DNA from: Meandrina meandrites | Lineage: Eukaryota; Cnidaria; Anthozoa; Scleractinia; Meandrinidae | Assembly (NCBI GenBank): GCA_963693305.1 | Contig: OY855908.1 | Coordinates: 8,097,001 to 8,161,000 of the forward strand | Reading direction: 5' to 3' | DNA length: 64,000 nucleotides | In this document: positions 1-10,632 of the stretch, in pieces | Layout of the letters: each line of letters starts with the position of its first letter | Numbering within the stretch: the stretch's first letter is position 1 | The notes under the pieces: generated by a model | Told to the model about the DNA's origin: nothing | The model's input: only the letters and a program-made list of their open reading frames with translations | Database searches by the model: none | Made by a program: the position numbers and the translations under genes

Positions 1-2916
1 ATTGCGAATCTCTTAACATCTTCACCAGCATTAGATACATCCAGCGTAAAATTCCCCTATCCCATACCAACTCCTTACAAGTGTCCCACAGAAGAGCCTT
101 GCAAAGGTGGTTTAGATTCCCCTTGTGAAGCTGGGTACGAAGGTCCACTCTGTGCAATTTGCAGCTCCGGATACTATAAGCAATTACAAACGTGCAAAAA
201 ATGTTCATCAAAGGAGTGGATGCTGGCACAGTTATCAATGATTGCAACTGCTGTGCTGATAATCGCTGTTCTTTTGGTTTGGTCGAGCAAACGAAAGGTC
301 AAGAAGGGGAAAAGACGCCACCTGATAGATGTGTTTTTGTCCAAACTCAAGATTGTTATCGGCTTTTATCAGGTCACGCATGGTTTACTGCAAACGTTCT
401 CATACATAAAATGGCCAGGGTCCTTGCAAGTAGTCGCCAAATATTCAGAAATACTTCAGATGGATGTACTTCAGATAGCACCTGCTCACTGTCTTTTTCC
501 GAAATTACACGTGGATGCTTTTGGAAGCTTGTTTGCGGCAATGACAATCAATGCTTTCGTCATTGGCTTTTCTGTTCTGGCGTATGGACTGAGAAAAGTG
601 ATCATCGTGAGAAGTCGGAGTTTGGACGGAGAGGAGATGTCAAGAAACATCTCAGAAGCGAAGGAGCTTATGTTCAAGAATTTATTTTTCCTCTTGTACG
701 TGACGTACCTCAGCACGTGTTCCAAGACAGCCAATGTCTTGCCACTTAATTGCCGGAAACTTTGCCGAGATGAGAAAGAAGAGTTTTGCTATAAGTACAT
801 AAAGGCGGATTACAGCATACTGTGCCAAGGTACAAAGTACAACCATTTGCTTATTGGGGCCTACATTTCTGTTGCCTATGTCGTTGCCCTCCCTGCCATG
901 TCATTTATCGCCATTTGGAGAAAACAAAGAGGTTATAGCATGGAAATGATCACAGGATTGCGGTTCCTCTTTGAAAACTACAAGCCACGCTCGTGGTATT
1001 GGGAATTTGTTGAAATGTCCCGTAAAATCATCCTTACATCTGGCCTGATTCTTGTGGGACAAGAAAGCAGGTCCTACATTGGATTGGCATGGGTCGTCGC
1101 CGGAATGTATGGAGTGCTCTTCTCCTGGATCAAACCTATACAAGACTTGACCGACAACAGATTAATGACGATATCGCTTGCTGTTACTGTTGTCAACCTG
1201 GGTGTTGGAGCTGTCAGTAGAATTCCCGCAGAGCAGATTCAATCTACTTCGATTGACGCTTACACGGATGCTGTCTTATTCAAAATATTAATTCTGGGTG
1301 CAAACACTTTGGTGATTGGCTTACTTGTTGGTAAGATAATGCAACAAATGCTAAGCTAACAAGTTTTAAAAAGTCTGTCTGTCTGTCTGTCTGTCAGTGA
1401 GTCAGTGAGGCAGTGAGGCTGTCCGTCCGTCAGTCAGTGAGTCAGTCAGTGAGTCAGTCCGTCAGTCAGTCAGTCAGTGTCAGTCAGTCATTCAGTCAGT
1501 CAGTCAGTCTGTCAGTCGGTTCTTTCGTTCGTCGTTTTCCCAAACTGCTTAAATAAGTGGGCGCAAAATGAAGATCGCGTCATTGCTTGTTCCTATCTGT
1601 CGTCCAAAATGAGTACATTTCTTCTGTCACTTACTAAATAGTTTAAGACGGAATCCACCAGGAAGTCGAGTAATATTTATTTAAGTTGGACAAAAATCGA
1701 GTACCAGAATAATTTAAATCCTATTGCGTTATTTTCTACCCTAAATAAAAGGTAAAGATGTAAGTAATTATCACTTATAACACCAACAACAATTTCTTAT
1801 CAGAGTCTTACAAAATGAATTTCAAAGTTCACAAGCTATAGGGAAATTCTCACGTGCAGCCATTTTGTAAAATCGTCTTTAAGCGATTCAGTGGAATTCA
1901 GTGAAATTTCAAAATTTGTTTTCGGTGTTTGGTGTTGTTAGAAAAGATTTCTTTTGATAAGATATTTGAAGCAGTAACACAAAGGTTTGCAATAAGGTGT
2001 AAATAATTTTGGTACAACAATTTCTTATCAGAGCCTGAGAAAATGAAATTTAATGTTCACAAGCTATAGGTAAAAGCTCGCGTCATTTAAGAGATTTAGT
2101 GGAATTCAGCGGAACTTCGAGATTGGTTTTCGATGTTTGGTGTTGTTAGAAAAGATTTCTTTTGATAAGATATTTGAAGCAGTAATACAAGAGTTTGCAA
2201 TAAGGTGTAAATAATTTTGGTACATAATTTTGTCCAACAACTACTCGAAGTCCTGGCGGATTCCGTCTTAAGTACCCTTTATATTTACGCGTAAGTATAA
2301 ATATAATATTTTGTTTTAACTCACTGAATCAATAATGAAAACAATTTAGGCGGAATAGCTATCTACTTTTTTGCAAGCCGAGCCTTCAATATCATATATT
2401 ACTTCAAAATAAATTCTAGATATTACAGTAACCCAGACTTTAATGTATTGTTTGGCAACATTAAATATACTGCACTTAGTTCGCGTAGTAAGCGAGGCAG
2501 GAAAAATGTTATATTATGACTGGTAATTAATTAATTTTTTGAAAAAAGCGTTTTTCATTCATTATTCGTTTACTTTTCGTTTGGTTTCAGGCCAGTACGC
2601 AGCATTTTTATATCGTTACCTCAAGGAATGGCGTAAAAATCCACGGTGGTCCTTTTCGTGCTGTCTGTCTTTGCTTTTACCTCTGAGTGATTCTCACGGT
2701 GAAATCCCTGACTTGATTGAAACGAATCAGCTACAAACAGGACAAATTGACATGCCGACCATTCTCACTGCTGTGGACGAGGAGGCAGAGGATGGTAACA
2801 GTCAGCGCGCAAAGTATTACAACTCAAAATGTCATCAAGGGACACAAACAGAACTGTTTGCGCCATTATCCAATGATTTTGTGGTCAACAAGTCAATAGA
2901 AAAGAAATTGAAGTGA
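1..2916 (+). CDS. 3' end of a cysteine-rich multi-pass membrane protein, unknown family
   Basis: The frame is open from base 1, so the gene begins outside the window. I place coding exons at 1-1330 and 2591-2916. The donor at 1331 (GTAAGA) and the acceptor ending at 2590 (TTTCAG) join in phase 1, giving VIGLLVG-QYAAFLYRYL, 551 residues in total before a TAA. Without splicing the first exon would stop at 1357-1359. The first 70 residues form a cysteine-rich extracellular module (CPTEEPC, CEAGYEGPLCAIC, CKKC) resembling an ephrin-receptor-like or GCC2/GCC3 repeat. About eight hydrophobic stretches follow, the first near MLAQLSMIATAVLII and the last at LILGANTLVIGLL, then a Lys/Arg-rich, acidic cytoplasmic tail ending EKKLK. 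This looks like a surface receptor or channel, but I recognise no named family. The intron is filled with simple repeat and a MITE. Confidence 0.75.
1372..1520. repeat. GTCT/GTCA tetranucleotide microsatellite
   Basis: Starts as pure (GTCT)n and drifts into (GTCA)n interrupted by GTGAG units. It lies 40 bp inside the intron, just downstream of the donor at 1331. Confidence 0.95.
1641..2272. mobile_element. MITE with inverted ends and an internal tandem duplication
   Basis: The left end reads TTAAGACGGAATCCACCAGG and the right end, read on the other strand, TTAAGACGGAATCCGCCAGG; similarity continues for about 50 bp through GTCGAGTA and TTGGACAAAA. Between the ends a block of about 225 bp occurs twice in direct order (about 1790-2015 and 2016-2224), marked by AACAATTTCTTATCAGAG, GTTCACAAGCTATAGG and AAGATATTTGAAGCAGTAA. 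No coding capacity. Inserted in the intron of the membrane-protein gene. Confidence 0.8.
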
Positions 2917-3054
2917 TCTCTTTACGTATAAAACAGACGCAAGAATGTCATTGGAACTGAATACAAAGCTAAAATCTTATGCATTTATCCTGATATAGAG
3001 TGATATAGAGTATCTGATGACAAGCGATTACACAATATAAAATGACTAACACAG

Positions 3055-3472
3055 TACAGTAGAACCCCTGTTAAGCGGCCACCCTCGGGGAAATAGCAAC
3101 TAGCCGCTTAATAGAGGTTGGCCGCTTAATAGGAGCTCGTCAGAGATTAGCATAAGGCCATTTTATAAAGGTTACGTTATTTCAATACAAAATAACGGGA
3201 AAAAGGAATGGCGGACCACATGAAGACGAGAATAAACCTGTGTTTAAATGATTTTATCAGCCGTCACTGTCCGAGCTTGTTGAAAATAAATCCAAACATC
3301 GAATGTTGCATTCTTGCTGGCCGCTAAATAGGGGCAAAAACAATAGAAGAACGTTCATCGGACGGCCCGTTTAATAGAGGTTGCTGCTTAAAAAGGGTTT
3401 TGTTTACAGTGTTATACTGACAAAAGTTTCGGGACTTTAGTAACTGGCCGCTTAATAGCGGGTTCGACTGTA
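3055..3472. mobile_element. Tc1/mariner-type MITE (TACAGT...ACTGTA)
   Basis: Ends are inverted repeats of about 28 bp: TACAGTAGAACCCCTGTTAA on the left, TACAGTCGAACCCGCTATTAA-like when the right end is read in reverse. A TA dinucleotide at both borders fits TA target duplication. GGCCGCTTAATAG motifs recur throughout the 418 bp. No ORF, so non-autonomous. It sits just downstream of the first gene's stop codon. Confidence 0.85.
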
Positions 3473-3690
3473 ATTTTAATTCCCATGATATGGAGCGAGT
3501 GTAGTGGCTTGTTTACGAAAAGAACGAAACAAGTAAGACTCTACTATTTTCCCCGCAGGAAATTCACTGAATATTTAAATAAATTAATTTCCCAGGCCCG
3601 GTTGGGGTGTCCCAGAGGAGGTTTTGTAGTGGGGCACGTTCTGCTTTCTAGGGCGGGCATAGGCAGTAATTTTGACCAATTTGTATAGGT

Positions 3691-3852
3691 AGTCACATGA
3701 TTTCGAGTGCAATTTGGGATAAATCAGCACGAGTAAATTTTTCAAAGTCTAACCAAATTGCACGAGCCCGTAGGGCGAGTGCAATTTGTAGTCTTTGAAA
3801 AATTTACGAGTGCTGATTTATCCCAAATTACACGAGAAAAATCATGTGATTA
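3691..3852. repeat. Near-perfect 160-bp palindrome
   Basis: AGTCACATGATTT...GTGCAATTTGGGATAAATC on the left is mirrored by GATTTATCCCAAATTACAC...AAATCATGTGATT on the right around a short GC-rich centre (GCCCGTAGGGCG). Most likely a fold-back MITE. The open frame across it from 3758 is a by-product. Confidence 0.85.
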
Positions 3853-5063
3853 CTTGTTAATAATACACATACAAAAATTTCTCTGCAAGTGGATGACAAA
3901 CAAGGTGTGTTCCGTCGCTTACCTTTCCGAATCGTTGTTAAAACATTACGGAGTTGCCAAGCTTTGTAAATCCAAATACTGCTACGGAATTTTAAAGCTC
4001 TCTGTCATGCATTATCAGGTGCTTTTATCCTCATTCAGTTACATGGGAATGAGCTGAAATGTGCGACTTCAATTCAGGCTTGTAATCTTCCTTCTTTATG
4101 AGCTGTCGCGAAAGAAAATCCTCTATTGGTAACCTTCAGTAGTTTCGTAGAGCCTCTTTTGTGCTGCACAAATGTCCACTTGCTAGTATATTAGTTTATA
4201 CACTGATAATTTTCGTTAGATCGGTCTAACTTTGCATTAATTGATGTTGTTGTTCTCTCTAAACCTTCCGACAGCGGCCGCCATTTTGTTTGGCGTGCTT
4301 TAGCGACTTTCCTGTCAATCAATTTAATTTCAACTTTCTGCACTCAATTTCATCTTTTTGCACTCAATTTCAACTTTCTGCACTGTTTGGGATTAATTGA
4401 CGTGCTCTCAGCCAATGAGCTTGCTGAAATTTTTGCATGTGTATTATTATAGTGAAAATTGCATAAATTGTCCCGGCAACTGGTACATATCATGGTAAAT
4501 CGGCAAATTTACGACCTTATTTGATATTCCAGCAAGGTTTAAAAGAACTATTCGCGAACTGATTAGACTCAAATTTGGCCAGATTATAGTTCAAAGACTG
4601 TTCTATCGAGGACCGGGAGCTCTTACTAAAGCGAGTTGGGGAAATATATTTTTTGGGCTACATTCCAGAGACGGTACCCGATTCTTGGATGTGGAAGTTG
4701 CACGCCTTGTGTAAATATTAGTATTCTATACACGAGTCAAAACTTAAACTCATAGAACTGCTCTCGCACGCTTCAAATCGTCAAAAAAACTGCGTAAAAA
4801 CAAACTTAAACATTGCGAAAATGTTTTATTGCAAATAGACAGCAGTAAAAGCCGATTTTAGGAAGCTTAAATATTTACAATAGCGATTAGCTAGAAAATT
4901 TGAATATATTATATTGGGCGTGCTGTGACCTCACAAACACAGTCTGGTAAGCCTGTGCTCCAACTGTAGTTTAAAGTGCTTTAAAAGTAACTCAGAAATT
5001 CCCTTCAGAGCATAAACCCAACAGAGAAAATCCAGGAGCACACGAGGTAAAGAAAAATTCCCT
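3853..5063. other. Gene-free spacer between the membrane-protein and GPCR genes
   Basis: AT-rich sequence with no exon or conserved protein that I can recognise on either strand. A short CTTTCTGCACT-type motif is repeated three times near 4334-4383. Confidence 0.6.
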
Positions 5064-5137
5064 GCACCAGGTGGTATACGAACCCACGACTTCCGCACTA
5101 GATGACCTTTGCTCTATCGACTGAGCTACAAAGCCAG
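5064..5137 (-). repeat. tRNA-derived repeat (SINE head or tRNA relic)
   Basis: The minus strand shows a polymerase III A-box-like TAGCTCAGTCGATAGAGCA and a B-box-like GTGGGTTCGTATACCAC. The T-stem can pair (GTGG/CCAC) but the would-be acceptor stem GGCTTTG does not pair with the 3' side, so this is not a working tRNA. The minus-strand open frame through it is the usual spurious translation of tRNA-like repeats. Confidence 0.6.
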
Positions 5138-5332
5138 AAGAGAGCAGAGCATGTCTTTGACAAGATAAACATTTTCTTTGTCCAACGCTTGAGACATATA
5201 AACATATCATCTTTATCATCTATTCGCCGAGCTTAAAATTTACCATCTTTATGATTAATTACACATATGATCCTTTTGACATTGCTGATCCTAGTTAATT
5301 AGTTTTTTTTTTTCGAATTTAAAACCTTGAAT

Positions 5333-6309
5333 TTAAGGCCTATAGCTAACGTTATATTGTTTTGACTGTTTGCAGAATTTTATTCGCTTCAACGTTTTTT
5401 TAAACACGGGAATCCTTAAGCTGTAAATAACTGGATTAACGGCAGAATTCGCCAAACGAAATATGTTTAAAAAATGGGCTACAATTAAAGGAACACATTT
5501 GGAACAAAGAGAGGAAATACTGTAAATTACCATACAAGGAAACCAAAAGAGAAAAGACGCCGCTATCACAATAAACAGAGTTCTGGAGAGTTTCGCCTTC
5601 TGCTCTGGCTCCTTGTGCCTATTATGCCGAGCCCCGTCGAGGACAGGAACTCTGCAGTTAAGTCTTTTACGGATTGCCAGATAAGACACGCAGATCACGG
5701 TTAGGCATAGTATGACTATAACAAGAGCTGCAACTGTCCAAATTAGGTCATCTATGATGTCGTGTAAACCAAGAAACAACAATATACCTGAAGATATTCC
5801 AGCCACCCACACAAAAATGACACTGTAAATGTAAACCTTGGTGCTCACTGCTCGATGGCGGAGCGGCCAAATCAAAGCATATGCACATTCCAGAGAAATG
5901 AGTACAAGGAAAAATACTGACGCGAAAGAAAACGATGTATGCAATGCGTCGGCAATAACTCCATTAACAGTGCTGTTGAACAAAGTGTGTTCGTCAAGCT
6001 GCTGTAGAAGTTTATATGCTCCAGTCGATATCAGTTCTGTCAGTCCAACAAGCAAATCCGCAACAGCTAGGTTTATAAGCAGAAGAGAAGTCCGCTTTAG
6101 TTTGTTGCGGTGCTTCCAAAACACGAATATGGTAAAAATGTTGCCAACAATAATGATCAATGATTCGAATATAGCAGCACAAAGAATTACAATAATAGCT
6201 GTATTGGCTATCGTATATGTCTCGTTACTTGACCGTTCTTTTGAATATCTTGAACCGACCTGGCAAATAAGACCGTAGGTTCTGTTCTTTCGCAGTGACT
6301 CGAGTTTTG
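5333..6309 (-). CDS. Class A (rhodopsin-like) G-protein coupled receptor
   Basis: One long exon encodes all seven transmembrane helices. Landmarks: NETYT glycosylation sequon before TM1, GNIFTIFVFWKHRNKL after TM1, NLAVADLLVG (TM2), [15 protein letters not shown] (end of TM3), FWFP (TM6) and NSAVNPVIYSLRIP (TM7), followed by a short basic tail ending SYRP. The frame is open upstream of TM1 but contains no ATG. The acceptor CTCTTTTTAG ending at 6310 suggests a 5' exon supplies the start codon; I could not place it. There is no cysteine at the start of TM3 or in the second extracellular loop, as in the melanocortin/EDG/cannabinoid/adenosine group, which cnidarian receptors often resemble. The Arg of the (D/E)RY motif is Cys here. 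Ligand unknown. Confidence 0.85.
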
Positions 6310-7605
6310 CTAAAAAGAGGCAAGATTTGAGTTTTCGTTTTCACAGTCAAGCAGTGACGCCCGTCTAGCACTCTTTGTCAAAGACATATTTGTTAGAGTT
6401 TTGAAAACAAAAATAAAAACTTCCAATAATATTGCTTGACGCGTTTTTTAATTAACATCTGACAAATGATTTTCGCCTGCTGCACGGTCAATGAGAGCAC
6501 CGTTTCCGGCACACAGCTCTTGGGTTTCTCATATAAAAACATGTATGTAAACATATTCCAAGAATAATATACTGCCAAATAAACGGTGTTCTATTTAGCA
6601 TATGCATTGCTTCAAATTAGATGTCATCTCTTTGGAACGATTTTTCACAGTTATAAATTTGACTGGTTTTGGCAGCAAGTGTATTGTGTGCTGTAAATCA
6701 CTCTTAGTTCAGATGGGAGATTGATTTAATTTAGTGACGTTAATTTCAAACCCCGTGAATAATTTATAGCCTCGAGCTCCTCTGAAGGTGTGAAGTTGGA
6801 GATTATTACTTACCCGTTAAACACATTCTAGAAGTATTTCCTTGTATATATTGCGTGCATACCACGGCTTTTTGATGATATTAAATTAATATTAACAGTG
6901 CAAGTCATTTAATTACCTTGAATACATCTCTTCATGGGATTATTTATATTCCAACCTTATTCCAAGTTTTCTTCGGTGTACCATCAATCGTTCACTTTTC
7001 CTTGGACCCTATCCACGAGGTGTAACAATTTTGCTGGAATTAAGGTTCTTTGAATTAAAATCAAAATGCCATTTTTCTTTAAAACTGTCTCTGCTTGGAT
7101 GGTCATTGCTAAGTAAGTTCTCCAAAATAGAGCATTCAAAGAATTAAGGGTGCCACAGGGGCCATAAGAGAAAATATTGACGTGCAGGAAGAAGTTGTTT
7201 GAAACGCGATCATGTCATTTCGATTAGCCCTGCTCTGATATGGGGTTTCCTTGCGTTTTTCTCGGTTAGGAATCAAATTCAGCGTTTCTCTTCTAACCCC
7301 AATCGACGAAACCGTATTAAAAAGAAAATATCAAGAGGTTTTTCTCTGATCAAATTAAAATCTAACGGAAAGGAAGCTCTCGCTCATATAAAAGTTACAA
7401 ATTTCAAGATCAACATTTGTAACAACAACAACTTTATTACCAAAAAAAGACTTCATACAATGCTTAAAAAAAAAATAAATTAAAACAAGATATTGGTAAC
7501 AGCACTCAGATAAATGGTCGCCCTTTTTTCATTCATGACAACACCTGTTCATCCTAGGCATCTTCCTTCCCGTAGATGTCTCCGGATAAGTTTTCCCAAA
7601 TATAT
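6310..7605. other. Spacer between GPCR and its pseudogene
   Basis: AT-rich. It should hold the GPCR's 5' exon and promoter on the minus strand, but I could not fix either. Open frames at 6393-6578 and 7199-7483 show low-complexity, non-conserved translations. Confidence 0.5.
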
Positions 7606-8460
7606 TAAGGCGTATAGTTAACTTCATATTGTTTTGACAACTTGCAGAGTTTCATTCGTTTAAATGTTTTCTGAACAAGGGAATTGTAAAACAGTAAATG
7701 ACAGGATTTACTAGAGAATTGGCCAAACACGTAAAAAAATTCAATGAGAAAAAGAGGAAGAAAAGCGGAACAGAGATAATGTATGTAGTAAACTAGGATA
7801 CCTGGAAACCATCAAACAAAGGATGCAGTTATCACAACAAACAGAGTAAGGGAAATTGTCGCATTTTGCTGCAATCCATTTTGACTGTAATGGGCGGCAT
7901 TGATAGCAGAAACCCTGTGGTTAAGTCTTGTTCGGATTGCCAGATAAGACACACACACCGTGATCAAACTTAAAACCACGGTAGAGTGCACCAAGTTCAA
8001 GATGTCGTGTACACCTAGCAAGATCAACGCCCCAACAGATGTTCCAGCTATCCACGCAAAAATTACGCTCTAACTGTAACCTTCAGTGCTTGCTACTCGA
8101 TGGCGGAGAGGCCAAATCAAAGAATATGCACGTTCCAGAGAAATGAGTACAAGGAAAAATACCGACGCGAAAGAAAATAATTGTCGATGGTTGGTTTTTC
8201 AAGACGCCGAGGGATTTCAAACGTTCCTAGCCTATTGGATCTGTAACTCCAACAAGTAGACCTGCAAAGCATGAGGGGACGCAAGCGGCGTCAACTGTAA
8301 GTTCCTGAATTCTTAAGAAGATTAGGTTGTGGTTACCGAAAGTGTTATAATCTGTCAATAGCATTTGGGTCATCTTGTCATCACCCGTGTCACGCGGGGT
8401 GTTACGCGGATCAATTTCCATTCTGGCGGCAGAATAAATTACAATGTTCGCGGCCAATTC
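7606..8460 (-). pseudogene. Decayed tandem paralogue of the neighbouring GPCR
   Basis: Read on the minus strand this matches the intact receptor at 5333-6309 piece by piece. Recognisable parts: ELTVDA and LLVGVTDP (TM2), [15 protein letters not shown] (end of TM3), LLGVHDI, VCVSYLAIRTRLNHRV (TM5) and LANSLVNPVIYCFTIP (TM7). It is broken by a TAG after [10 protein letters not shown], a TGA in the TM6 region just before WFP, a frameshift between TM6 and TM7, disruption of the TM2-TM3 stretch, and an early TGA after FRKHLNE. It keeps the ERA form of the TM3 motif that the intact copy has lost. A local duplication followed by inactivation explains it. Confidence 0.88.
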
Positions 8461-8589
8461 GCTTTAGCGACAATTCAGGAGAGACAGAAGAAGCGCATCT
8501 AGTAAGAAATCATTTCTAGCCATTTTGATGTCGCATAAGCATTTCGACCTTTTAAGAAAGAAGATGCTCTAAGCAGCAGTTTTCGCTTT

Positions 8590-8971
8590 ATGCAAGGTGA
8601 TCATTTCTTGGTTCTATCGACGAACGATCATGTGGATTTGCAGAGTGGAAATTATGGTGAGTTGCAGCCGAGAGTTGCGGTGACACCGGCGCCTTCAATA
8701 CAGAAAGCCGTTCAAAATGCTAAAAATGTTTCGACATATTACAGATGGTTCGTATCTTTCATTTGTACAGGGAAGATGAATTGTTTTGTTGTCCGATGCG
8801 AGGACACTCGTTCTGCAGCACTAAACAAGCGCTCAACTGCGCGCAATCCGTCGAAACGCTGTGTTTGTTTTAGTTCAGTTTTAAAGTCGTACTCAAGAAA
8901 CGCATGTATAATGCCCGGCCTATCACATCATGGATCATTCATTAAACAGTCATATAAGGAGGTCGCCAGGT
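8590..8971 (+). other. Possible unassigned exon with a strong splice donor
   Basis: An open frame of 127 codons (starts MQGDHFLVLSTND, ends KEVAR) finishes exactly at a consensus donor, CGCCAG/GTAAGTCAG, at about 8971. I see no family signature and no convincing partner exon. It could be a first exon of an unrecognised gene or non-coding transcript, or chance. Confidence 0.25.
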
Positions 8972-9581
8972 AAGTCAGTCTATCAAACTTTATTTTAGGT
9001 CAGTGAATTTATAATTCGCGTGGTGTGTGGTTGCTCCATCCGGTTCTAACATTTGGTCCCATCTTTGTGCAAAAACACGGCTTTCGCCTTTAAGTTAATG
9101 GTTTTTAATACGCGGAGCGCGCCAGTAGAATTTGCGAAACAGAATATTTCTCTATATTTACTTTCTATTCGTGTTCTGTAAGGCACTGTTCGTTATTTAT
9201 GGCTAAGGGGATGGGGGGGGGGGGGGGGGGAGCGTTTAGATCAATGAAAAAGAGGGGGGTTGTTTTTTAAATAAAGTAGAAATGAGAGCTAATGAGGCGG
9301 TAAACTTTTAGAATCTGTTGTTTTCAACACTTGTTTAGCCCGCCAATTTTCAGACAAATTTAATATGTTGATCTCTGTTTTGAGAATTATATTCCCTCTA
9401 TTAACGAAGAACCCGGTCTTAGTTTGAAAGCCAAGAAACAGTGACGTGCCATAGCGATATTGAAAGGTTCCAATGTATAAATCCCTTTACATGCATAGAG
9501 GATATTACATGGCCGCGGGGAGATACGAAATTTCTCTTCGAGTGTTGAAAACTATTTCACGAGTGAGCGCAGCGCAATTCT

Positions 9582-10300
9582 AATGATACAGCAGCGCTTA
9601 ATATTTTCTCCATCTGAGCTGGCGGGTGGCACACCTCATACAGTTCGATGTAACCTGCAATTCTGATAGTAGAGCTGCGCTTAATATTTTCTCCATCCGA
9701 GCTGGCGGGTGGCACACCTCATACAGTTCGATAAACCTGCAATTCTAATGATACAGCAGCGCTTAATATTTTCTCCATCGTAACTGGCGCGTGGCACACC
9801 TCATGCAGTTCAATGTAACCGGCAATTCTAATAGTAGAGCTGCGCTTAATATTTCCTCCATCTCAGCTGGCGGGTGGCACACCTCATACAGTTCGATGTA
9901 ACCTGCAATTCTGATAGTAGAGCTGCGCTTAATATTTTCTCCATCCGAGCTGGCGGGTGGCACACCTCATACAGTTCGATAAACCTGCAATTCTAATGAT
10001 ACAGCAGCGCTTAATATTTTCTCCATCTGAACTGGCGCGTGGCACACCTCATACAGTTCGATGTAACCTGTAATTCTAATAGTAGATCTGCGCTTAATAT
10101 TTTCTCCATCTGAACTGGCGGGTGGCACACCTCATACGGTTCGATGTAACCTGCAATTCTAATGATACAGCAGCGCTTAATATTTTCTCCATCGGAACTG
10201 GCGGGTAGCACACCTCATACAGTTGGATGTAACCTGCAATTCTATTAGTAGCCTGCGCTTAATATTTTCTCCATCGGAACTGTAATTGTAATTTTAATGA
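9582..10300. repeat. Minisatellite, nine units of 82/83 bp
   Basis: The anchor GCGCTTAATATTTTCTCCAT recurs at 9594, 9677, 9759, 9842, 9925, 10007, 10090, 10173 and 10255, a spacing of 82 or 83. Two unit types largely alternate, one with AGTAGAGCTGCGC and one with GATACAGCAGCGC before the anchor, so there is a higher-order pattern. Long minus-strand frames at 9763-9963 and 10011-10211 arise from the repeat and are not genes. Confidence 0.97.
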
Positions 10301-10535
10301 TACGGATATTTTGTCCTTCAATTGATGGATTTTTTTTTTAGTCTGCAACCCTGAGATACTCATCAGAGGCACGATATAATTGTTTTAGTCCGTACTGCAA
10401 GGTGGCACGCCCAGCGCTATGAAATTCATTAATTCAAAGATACCAATCATTAGTGGCCACGTGTTTTTATTTGTCCGTAAGGTTGTACAGCGTCATGGAA
10501 TTAGCTAAAAATATTAATACTATGTGCATGCTTGC

Positions 10536-10632
10536 TAGCCTGCGTGTAGCCGTCTCCTACTTTCTTCATACGGCGAAAAAGGGTCCCGTTTTCGCCGTAT
10601 AAAGGAAATAGAAGACGGCTGCACGCAGGCTA
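10536..10632. repeat. Hairpin-type MITE
   Basis: TAGCCTGCGTGTAGCCGTCT on the left pairs with AGACGGCTGCACGCAGGCTA on the right; a second inner stem is CATACGGCGAAAA / TTTTCGCCGTAT. Confidence 0.85.

Noticed and set aside
192..749. Plus-strand ORF overlapping the first exon in another frame
   Set aside because: The frame from base 1 has clear cysteine modules and membrane helices and splices in phase to the next exon; this one is its shadow.
9763..10211. Two minus-strand ORFs with repeated peptide units
   Set aside because: They follow exactly the 82/83-bp minisatellite; the peptide repeat is forced by the DNA repeat.
9594..10276. Possible CRISPR array (regular direct repeats)
   Set aside because: Units are contiguous 82/83-bp repeats with no unique spacers, in a eukaryotic genome; a minisatellite explains it.
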